Assembly: GCA_015350385.1 (NCBI GenBank)
Contig: WNKI01000003.1
Coordinates: forward strand, 188,644 to 252,643
Source: Aculops lycopersici
Lineage: Eukaryota > Arthropoda > Arachnida > Trombidiformes > Eriophyidae
DNA: 64,000 nucleotides
Reading direction: 5' to 3'
The position numbers and the translations under genes were made by a program. Of the stretch, positions 49,701 to 58,974 are shown piece by piece; position 1 is the first letter of the stretch, and the number at the start of each line of letters is the position of its first letter. The notes below the pieces were generated by a model. It was not told the DNA's origin. It did not search any database and worked only from the letters and a program-made list of their open reading frames with translations.

Positions 49701-51071
49701 ATCTTCCCTAATGATTGACGGTCTATGATGTTGAGGTCGATAGGGTTTCAAATCGATGCTAGTGGTTGGTTGCTCGTAACTAGGCATATATTCGTCGCTA
49801 TCATTGCTCTCCATTCTTCTCAGTATCAGAGAGCTATCTTCTTCACCCAACTGCTTGCTAGTTTCAAAACTACATTGACTATCGGTGGAGGCCATTCGAT
49901 GAAACTTGGACATGCCCCCAATGGCATGTTCCTTGGACTGCAAACTTTCCTGGCGTGTTAGTGGTGAGGACGAATCTTCTGGTTTGCTCTCCTGTCCCGA
50001 GAGACCCCCACGCTTTCGGCCGATTGGTTGATATGTTATCGTTGATTGATTGAATGATGGCTCGGTAATGGTGATGTTCGGCGTGCCCCGGCGAGTTTTG
50101 TGCAAATCTATATCGTCCCTGGTCATTGTTCGTTTGCCCAATCGTTTTCGTCTCTCGCCTCGTTTCGATCCCCTCGTTTCTTGTGAGTTGCGTCCTCCTT
50201 TACTACCACTACCATCTTGCTGGTCACTTGATACCTGTGCCATGCTACCTGCCGTCCCAAATACTAAGTCTCGCCCAGTAGGTGAGTTTTTAGTGGCATC
50301 GTCCTGCTGCTGCTGATGGCCAGTCTCGTCATTGTCATCAAGACTTGTGAATATATTGATCTGATTAGCCGAGCCCCGTCGACGCAAAGATTGGTCTCGG
50401 CTTACTGCTTGTTCGCTGCCGCATGATTTTTGGCGACTCGCACTGGTTAGTGCAGTTCCACTACCTGGAATTACATCAGTATCATGGATCTTGTCACTGG
50501 TAGGCGACGTTTGCCCTTGTTGTGTCGATCCTGAAGTTTTACTAGATCGACCACTACCTGTTCCACTCTCTCCAACAACTAACTTCAAGTCATCTAGCTT
50601 ATGCGACATTTGCTGCTCCTCACCTAGCTTGCCAATTGCCAAACCCTCTACAATTTGTTGTGAGGTAGAGGTTCTAAGAGTCGACTGTTGCTTATCTTCT
50701 GAACAACTACTTTTGGCGCCGCTGCCACCAGCACCACCGGTTCCGCCATTCGATGATAAAACACCTGGACCATGGCATTCTATCCAATATCCCGGTGTTG
50801 GTTTAACATCGTGCGGATAGCGAGGACACTTTGGTGGGCCCATGCAGGCTTGCGGTGGACTTGGGAAGATCAATGTGGACGAGCTCTTGCGGCGCGCCTC
50901 CAGGCAGCCCAAGGATTGTGGCTTGAATTCGCGTAGCTTTGTTAGAAAAAGTTCACTATCATGTATCAAATTCGAGAACCGATGATTTGGAGGCTCGCGC
51001 GACGACGGTGACTGATAGTGATGGCGCCTCGACGAGTCGGGCCCACCAGCGCCCGGCGCGCCGGAGCTCAT
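46726..51071 (-). CDS. Rap-GAP domain protein fused to BTB-BACK module (serine-enriched protein/gprs type), four exons
   Basis: Exons 47872-51071, 47642-47789, 47449-47562 and 46726-47358 join in frame (introns 82, 79 and 90 bp, all GT-AG) to 1364 residues. Residues 1-540 are S/Q-rich. A Rap-GAP domain (about 544-800) follows: EHWNYFTNDELLGPVMLSLK, KVGVIYIKSGQ, NKEESPLFTEFLDLLG, and KKRHIGNDIVCVAF with the catalytic asparagine. From about 912 a BTB fold begins (MLCDVVFRVKD, HGVRAILAIRSRTFLEMLYG). It is interrupted by some 165 residues and completed by FDYETFQQTIEYIHNGQCKL and AAEHYDLPDLLHACFHH, then a BACK region. It probably stimulates GTP hydrolysis by Rap and may recruit partners or Cullin-3 through BTB. 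Confidence 0.9.
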
Positions 51072-54000
51072 GTTTCTAGCTGACCTAAATGGTTGTCGTT
51101 CAGCCTAAAATTTGCTGTTTCGTTGTCGTAATACTATGTTGATCTAATTTCAATCTATAGGTGATTGTACTTCTGTAATAAAGTGATAAGAGATGTAGGT
51201 GTAAATTAAGATGATAATGGTAATGGTGATGAGTGAGGTTGACAGGCGACATTATAGCGAATGGCCCTAGATATGCATGATTTCATTTTGTCGGTAGATA
51301 TAATAGGTCGATGTTTCTGTTCACTGTTGACTACTATTCTAATGATTGCTAATGGAGTAAAATTGACTTCATCCGCTGGAGTCAGTGAGTCAATCACAAC
51401 CATTTAACAGATATCTAATTTTGTTTTCTGGTTTTTCTTTGATGGATATTAGGTGATATATTTTTTCTCATTTGCGTATTGGCGTTCCAACGATTACGAT
51501 TTAACATTCATAATCAATAATAATAATAATAGTTGTACTGATAATTATAATAATAGTAACATATATAAATAAACTAATAAATTTCATAACAAAGAATCGA
51601 TGGGAAGCCCATGAGTTCAGGGCGAAGGTGTATATATCGACTTAAGCGAGGACCTGTCAATTGGCCGGCAAATTAACAGTCGCAGATCTTTGCAACATTA
51701 ATCGATGATGATAAACTTTGATATGGATATCCGTTATGGTCTCTGTTAACTATTGGCCATCAGTCACATCTTCAAGCTTTCTGCTTTTACTACTTAACCC
51801 GATTTCTTCCTCCCTCTTCTTGCTCTTGTTCTTGTTCAGCACTTTTCTTTTTACTCAAATTGTTACTGATACTTGTTCCTCTCTTGTATATATGTTTAAA
51901 AACTACAAAGGAGTTGAGGTAGACAAACTGGCGAAACGGAGCTCAAAGTTGCCAAGTTGAGTTGCAATTGCTTCGTTGTCTTCTTGTTCCCTTAGAATTT
52001 AGCCGATTTTTTTCTCCTCTTGTTTCGAAATTGAACCTCAAGCAAAACTTCGATTTCCGTCACAGGAACCCATTAGCAGGATAAAGTGTAAAACTTAAAC
52101 ATGTACCTATGCTCGACAGGCTAGCAAAGAATGAGATAATATTGCGCCATCACCAAAATGGCCCCCACTAACGCCGAGATTCTATTTGTTGGCTTCCTGC
52201 TCGGCCAACTTAACTATTGCTGCCGCTGCTACTGGTGCTAGTGTCGCCGCCGTCGCTTCTGCTACTACTGCCTTACTTTTACTTTTACTTATAGTTGCAA
52301 TGGTGAATGAACTCTAGCGAATAATTGCCAATTGGCCGAACAGGGCCACAATGTTCGCTCGCCTGCTCGTCTCGTCTCGCCGCCGCCGCAGCCACCACAC
52401 AAACCACTGCCGATCGGCTTCCTTCTCAGCTCGCTTTAGACTTGCGCCGACCAGATAGGCGCCACAAGAACCAGGTCCCCGTCGTCCCTGTGTGTGTTGT
52501 TGGCTAGCTGGCTGGCTGAGTGGTTGGCCAGCGGCAGCTCGCGCCTTGCGAATCTTCACCGACTTTTCCTTCCCCCGCGGCGCAAACCCGGCGGCCAGTG
52601 GGCAAATTTGCGCGCAGTACTCTGCTGACCGAGTGAGACGAACGTGAAGTGAGCGAGCGAGCGATCGAGTATCTAGCGCCTGTATCTATCTGCAGGTTGC
52701 TTGCTTTTTTCCCTGACATCGTTGCTGCGCTGCTGCTGCTGGCCGCTGCAGCTCCAGCATCCAGCAAGTCGCTCCTCGCGCTTGCACAATTCACCCGCCA
52801 GACGATCGGGGGCGGCAGCGAGCGAACTTTAGCCGGCCCGCTGGCGCACATTTCTCCGCACTGCACGACAATGCAGTGTATTGCACGTAGTAAGCTGGCT
52901 TAGCTCGCGCTGGGTTGCGTTTCGCTACTGGTGCACGAAGAGCTGAGTGGCCGCTGGCTGCGGAGAATCCAACATGGCCGCCGTCGAGCGAACATTGCGC
53001 GTGCAACGCTGCTGGCCCCACTGCGTCTCGTTCGGCCGGCGCGGCGTCGCAGCCCGCAAGACAACATCGTCAGCAGCAGTAGTAGTTGTTGTAGAGACAA
53101 CAACAACAACAACAACAATCTTGCTGGCCCACAATCACACAGCGACCAGTATTCGCCGTCGCCGCATCAACACAACGCGCCTTTCGCATTGCACAAGCAG
53201 TCCAATGAATGGGACCGCAGGTTGAAGGGTTGCACTCGGGCGCGATTCTCGGCCGCCGTCGGCCAGTGGGGCGCCGCCAGCGCGCCTCACTGGCCGTTCG
53301 CCCGACTAGAACTGGCCAGTCGGAGGGCCCATAGCTGAGTTTTTACAACACTAGCAGCACAAGAGGAATGGATGGCGCTGGAGCTACAATGGGGAGTGAG
53401 GCTGGCGAGCGAGCTTTTGAGCAAATTTGGTGCATGCGCGTCCTTGCTCGTGGCGCGCCAATTTTGAACTCGCTTCCAACGATAGAGATCGACAGAGGAC
53501 AAGAGCGGCAAGCGACAGCAAAAAGTTTGTCCACCCCTAGGATTACTCTCGCCGTTCCGTTCACGTTCCTTCAGCTGCAGGCTATTTGTAAGCGGCTGGC
53601 CAATCACATTGGTTGCGGGGCTTGTTAAGCTACCTCGCCGTTTTTCTACCTAACTCATGAGCTATGTCACCTGGCCGAATAACTGGTTGTTTGGCTGGCT
53701 AGCTTGGCCGCTAGCCCTTTAACACCTGCTGAGGTATTGACTACAATGCCAAGAGGCTAGGAGGGAGTGAGGCAATTGGAATTGGACTGCCAGTGAAGCT
53801 AAGCGCCAAATTCTATAAGATCAACGCAGCTACGTCCATCTCTCCTTTCCTCTCCATCGCCAACTAGGCGCTAGTCATCTTGCCACTTCCGCTTTCGGCT
53901 CTCAACGAATGTCGCTGGTCAACTAGTAGAAGCTTGAAAGGAGGGAATAGAATAGACGAGTAAAACGGTGGCCCCGTCAACCATCTGACAGGACAAGAGG

Positions 54001-56621
54001 TGGGAGCTAGGCGCAGCGGCCTTAGCGATAACTGGCAAGGATCTCGACAAGAAAGAGAGAAAATCGGCGGCGGCGGCAACAACTCGGCCAGACAACAACT
54101 AGCAAAGCGAGTTTGGCAAGCCAGAGTGCGCAGCTCGTTAGTCCCGCCGCGACCTCATTTCGGCGCGCTTGGCGCTAGGTGGTTGTTGTTGCTACTACTA
54201 CTACTACTGCTGCCGCCGCCGCTGCTGGCAAGTCAGCCTATGGCTCGAAACTAACGCACACACTGCGTGAGCTCGGCCTACCGAAACGGCGCCAGCAACA
54301 GAGCAGTCGTCGTCGGTTGTTGCTGCCTCAAACCCTCAAGCTTGTGAACAAATCAAGCCAACTAAACCAACCGTAGCATCAGCAAAACTAACGCTAGCGC
54401 CGACAAGACCAGACCAGCCTTGGCTAGACTAGACCAAACCCGCTAGGGCTAAATGCCGCGCCGCAAAGCTAAGGCCTTGACGGAGCCCCAATTTCATTCA
54501 TCGAATTTCTGTTTCATTCATCCTTTCGCGTTCATTCATAAAAACTGGGCCACGGAGGGGGAAGGCAAAGCGTGCGCAGGGTTCGCTACCACTGCTCGCC
54601 GTTGCGTAAGCGTTTCATTGAGAAAATCGGAGGCGCCTAGGGGTTGTGGCTCGGGTGGCAGCCGGACAACCACCACACGAGCGATGGCGGTGGTCTGGCA
54701 GAGTGTGCGACGTTGCTTTTAGGTCACAAGCCTGGCGTTTCAGTGGAGCAGTCACTTCGCTGTTAGTATCGTGCAACGAAATACAACACAACACAGCACT
54801 GCACAACATGACTGCTCTCGCGCTGGCAAGCTTGGCAACCGGATACGCGCGACGCTAGAGTGGCAGCAGCAGTGGTGGTGGTGGTATTATACATGAACTT
54901 TACTCGCTCGCCTCACCATCGACTCGCTCGACTTGCTTGTTATTGTGTGCTTACTAAAGTCAAGGCAACTTAATCATCAGCATCATCGTCTCAAACAAAA
55001 CATAACCACCAGCTTGGCCTGTGTCGATTGGCGATGATGTTGATGATGATTCGAAAAGAGTATTCAGTGGCGCACATGTAGATGAATGAACGGAGATTGA
55101 GGCCAAGTTATTTGCATCATCTCAACGAGAACCAGTCAAACTAGAGACAAAAGGCCAGTCAGAGCTAGATGGCCGGGTGGCTAGTTTGGTTGGCCGAGAT
55201 GTTTGTTGCAGTTGATGAAGCTTGTGATGTCCATCACATAACGTCACACGAGTTAGGCATGTTAAACTGATGCGGCAAGCTTGCATCACACATCCAATAA
55301 ATCACTGGCCAAATTCCATCTCGATTTGCGTACAAGTTGCTCTAAAAAGATCCAATTCTTGATTGGTGTTTGTAATAGAATACAATTTTGCACAGTTTCC
55401 ATTCTCTCATTCATCGACACCATTCGATGGAGGTTTAAATCAAATTCCTACCTCCATCCGCAAGGTGGCAGCAGAGTCTTCACTCGGATAATTCAGCGTC
55501 CTTGTTCATGACAAACTGAATCTTCTTGACTAACTCGAGATAAATGATCCAAGAGCCGAAATCTGCGGTCCATTGTTGTTGACAAGATCAATATGAGCGA
55601 AGGTTGAATCCGACCACCTGTTTCGTCGCTTAGCAACACATTGTCATTAGCGGTCGTTTAATCGGATTGTTTGATTGTAAAATGAATGCGCAATCAAAGA
55701 CGCGAGGCTGACATTAAGATTGCTGTTGAAAAACAAGGAGATAACATCTATCTCCGACCATCGTGAAGTTTCGTGTCTCGTGAACAAACTGGATGGATCT
55801 ATCAGTGGGCACGCGTTCAGGTCCCACGATCACTTTTAACTTGTTGTTGCCTAACAGCAAACAGAGACTTTGCTTTTTTTGCTCAAACTTGGCGAAGAAA
55901 TCTTCTCTTCCTTCCTGAAAGCAACTTGTTGATCAAGTCTAGTTACCCGACGCCCAACGACAGCTACCGCCACGATTACACCTGTGGCTGCGCGTCTCAT
56001 CTGTTGCTTGATTCCAACTGTCGCCTCTGCCGCTGCTGCGGCTGCTTCTTCTCTCTATGCTGCAACACAATTGCAGTAAACATTTTACCTGTGCGCCGAT
56101 TCGAGTCGCTTTGCAACCATCACTCATTTAGATTCGTCGACTGAATCATCTGTACCCGTTTGAAGTTTAGTCGGTCCACAAAGAAGTACATAATTATGCT
56201 CCTGCAGCTAGTGATTCAGTTATACAGCAGGACAAACCAACAACCATCAACAACAACAACAACGACGACGACAACGACGACAACGACGACAACGAATGTG
56301 AAATCTCTAATTAATGTTTTGTTTACCAAACTTTCGCTGTTCCCATCATTCCAATTTCATATCCATTTAGCCTGTTCCCTGAATCTCACGTGCTCATCAT
56401 CATTAGCCAGCTTGCTTTTGACTTCTCTTTCAAATTTTATTCTCATCTCTCTAGTAAGTGAGAGTTGAAGTTTGAGAAGCTGTCTCTTACTTAACTGCCT
56501 CACTTTCCCACAATTCGATTTTGAATTGGAATGTTGCAATCGATACAACAAAATCGGTAGTCGTAATCTAATCGGCGGCCGCAATTGCAAGCTCAAATTG
56601 AAAGCGCGACTTCTTTTCCAG
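51072..56621. other. Long non-coding stretch, partly low-complexity
   Basis: The first kilobase is AT-rich (AAT repeats near 51520) and likely contains the leader and promoter of the RapGAP-BTB gene. From 52 to 55 kb the DNA is GC-richer, with GCC, CAG, GCGAGC and CAA runs. Many overlapping biased frames occur on both strands and none resembles a protein. At 56240-56290 an AAC/GAC repeat occurs. No RNA gene or transposon was recognised. Confidence 0.45.
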
Positions 56622-57055
56622 AGGAAATTAAATACTTCCAACCACTAACTTCCCTTTCCGGCCCCGAGGTGGCACTAGGAAAGAACCACTTGCTGGCGGC
56701 TGCCAAGTTAGACGCCGGAAACTTGATTGTGTGTAAAAGGTATTTCTAAATTATTCCCTCTCACCTTCAACTCGTCCTACCAGAAAACTAACCAACCAAC
56801 GAGTTCCAAATAATTTTGTCCTAGAAATCAAACTATGTTATGTTTACCAACTACTAATATAATTTGCAGGTCAACCCTGACGACAGTGACCACGGCGACT
56901 GCGACGATTTAGGTGCGACGTTACACACGAGCAATGCGAGAAAAAGCCACAAGTTGTCTTTGGGTAAACAAGACTCTGTCCAGGACTTGGAATTCTTGAG
57001 GCCCGATAGTTATAATAATAATAACAACACTAGCACTAGTCAGAGCCATAGCTAA
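56622..57055 (+). CDS. Possible terminal exons of an unrecognised plus-strand gene
   Basis: After the acceptor CTTTTCCAG a frame opens at 56622 and reads FQPLTSLSGPEVALGKNHLL and AAAKLDAGNLIVCK, with possible donors near 56731 and 56740. A second acceptor (AATTTGCAG) at 56869 precedes a protein-like frame, VNPDDSDHGDCDDLGATLHT then KLSLGKQDSVQDLEFLRPDS and poly-N, ending at TAA 57053-57055. Both look like true coding sequence. However, the best donor (AAAAG, then GTATTT) joins them out of frame, and only weaker donors keep frame. Upstream exons were not found and no homologue is recognised. Confidence 0.3.
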
Positions 57056-57452
57056 ATTCTACTTGTGCGGACTTCTCGTTGGAGATGTACTCCATTTCAA
57101 ACTCACAAACTCGGCAACTGTTTAATCTCCTAGTCTTTCAGTCTTCTCCTCGTACTCACATACACATGTACTCGTGGTCTTGTCCACCATTTGGCTTCTC
57201 TATGCTTTCGCTCGAGCTTTTGGTCGACTTTATCTCCATGCCATTTGGCCATGTTGCTCTCCGAGCAGACACAAATTTGCGAGTCTTAAGCCGCTCACCA
57301 GCGGCGTTTACTTTTATTAGCCACTGGCCTTCGATGAGACTCAACTGGTGGTTATATCCGCAGACACTATGGAATAAGCAGACCCAACAATTACCCAAAC
57401 TGCAACTGCGACTGAAATGAGAGAACGTCCCAAAGTAGAAGAATAAATTTAC

Positions 57453-58024
57453 CTGTTCGCTAAAAAGCTTTCTTTTCTCGTTGATGGCAACAATTGGAAT
57501 TCTCCGCTGAGAAATATTAACAACCATGCAAACTCTACATTGAACCTCGCTGAGGATTGCGAACTGACGACTGCCACTGTCTCTGCAAGGTGGCAGAGAC
57601 AGTGGTCGGTGGTTGGCGTCTACCGTGTGAGAATCAATCGCCATTCTCGCTTTAGGTGCCTCTAGTGGCATTTTTGGAACTAAACAGTTGCCTCTCTTCG
57701 TAAGTAATCCAGACTCCCTTTCCAGGGAGTCATGTTGGGATACCTCTTTTCTAGTGAACACTCGCAAAACATCTAGTCCTTTGCTGCTATCTGGGTCATC
57801 CTTACTGAGTGCCTGAATGGTCTTGAAGGTGTGGATAGATCCCGCGACAAAACCAGTAGCACCTAACAATATTCCATAAAAAGGATGGGTTCCTCTTTTT
57901 CCAGATCTCGACTATTCTTACCATAATCGTGAAATCTACTTGTCGAGACGAACTTCACAGGAGTTTTACTCAGTAATGACCGCTGATTGGTAATTATCTG
58001 AGATATCGAGCTAATAAGTCTCAT
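57453..58024 (-). pseudogene. Mitochondrial-leader gene fragment resembling the N-terminus of sulfite oxidase
   Basis: Exon 1 (57922-58024) encodes an R/S-rich presequence (MRLISSISQIITNQRSLLSK) and ends at a GTAAGA donor. After a 59-bp intron, exon 2 starts at 57862 and encodes a hydrophobic helix (GATGFVAGSIHTFKTIQAL), then RVFTRKEVSQHDS. That layout (presequence, helix, TxEEVxxH) is how sulfite oxidase enters its cytochrome b5 domain. The expected next block, VWITY, is present, but in another frame. After that neither b5 nor molybdopterin domain is found. The frame stays open, without family resemblance, to a possible donor at 57453. I read it as a decayed or truncated copy. A different mitochondrial protein is possible. 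Confidence 0.35.
57574..57605. repeat. Perfect 13-bp hairpin
   Basis: CCACTGTCTCTGC and GCAGAGACAGTGG are exact reverse complements around the loop AAGGTG. The hairpin lies within the sulfite-oxidase-like fragment, after the point where similarity ends. Confidence 0.85.
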
Positions 58025-58107
58025 ATTTTTTACAACTTATTATTGATCGATTTTGTTTCTCGATCCAAACATGCCAAAAAAGATTATTTAAATTTGCTAA
58101 GCTTACA

Positions 58108-58287
58108 ATGCTTTGGTTCCTTGGAGTTAAAAAAGTTGTCACCTACGGGGATGCCATTGGATTTCCTTGTTGTACGGTGGCCATTTGTGCAGGCCTCTAT
58201 GGAAGTGCCTGTATGTCTGCCGCAGCCAGCGGTACACAAAAACTTCAGCAGCAGTATTTTGCAGAACTAATACCGCAGTGCTGGTGA
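58108..58287 (+). CDS. Small ORF of 59 codons with hydrophobic core, unknown
   Basis: The ORF begins MLWFLGVKKVVTYGDAIGFP, continues with a small-residue hydrophobic helix (CTVAICAGLYGSACMSAAA) and ends QQQYFAELIPQCW. The composition is that of a small single-pass, perhaps mitochondrial, membrane protein. It starts 83 bp from the divergent ATG of the mitochondrial-leader fragment, so both could share a promoter. No homologue is recognised, and a chance ORF or an exon of a larger gene remains possible. Confidence 0.35.
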   Translation: MLWFLGVKKVVTYGDAIGFPCCTVAICAGLYGSACMSAAASGTQKLQQQYFAELIPQCW

Positions 58288-58974
58288 GAACACAACGCGA
58301 TTCAACTGGGTAAACTTTTTCCACTTTGTTTCTCGCCATTCGACCGTATTCGCATGCAAGTCAGCGAGCAACTCAAAACAGAAATATTTTTTTCGCAGCC
58401 TGCAAACTGGATCTCCTCCCTGTAAATCCGTCGAGCGTGCGTCCAGTTATTCCGGTTTTCTCATCGCAAGTTACTACCAGATCAACATATCCTGTGATTG
58501 TGTTTAAACAATTCAACAAGTTGTTACCTCTTTATTAAAAGTTGTCAAGTATACTCGTTGGAAATTATTAACTCAAGCAAGTAAATTTGGCTTGTATTTA
58601 GAGCGCCCAAGTTGTATAGAAAAACAACAACAGAATCCACATCAACTTGAACACGCGCTGTGAGGCTCACATTGCACTTGTTACTCATGCGGCAAAAGTA
58701 GATCGGATCTCCAAGTGATGATTTGGTCAATTGCATTACAGCTATCAATATCATTGACATCAAGATGAACTCTCATTGAAGTCATCATTAATATTCTATC
58801 AAGATAGATATAGGGTGTTTAGTTGGTAGGCAAGCGAATAAGTGAGCGAGCAGCGCACCTGATGACCACTTTTCACTAGTTATGACCATAGTATTACATG
58901 CGATAACATAGGTATAATTCTGATTCAAGTTTATTATCAAGTGCTTACCAGAAAGACTGAACTCTCTCGCCACT
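58288..58974. other. Intergenic region upstream of the dystroglycan-like gene
   Basis: AT-rich, no supported gene. The part just before 58975 is presumably the leader of the dystroglycan-like gene. Confidence 0.4.

Noticed and set aside
52311..54858. Many overlapping frames in the 52-55 kb region
   Set aside because: They occur on both strands in all frames, are rich in R, A, S and Q from GC-rich triplet runs, and show no domain, signal peptide or splice support.
57079..57420. Plus-strand frame of 113 codons
   Set aside because: It overlaps minus-strand frames, has no recognised pattern and no splice or start context that favours it.
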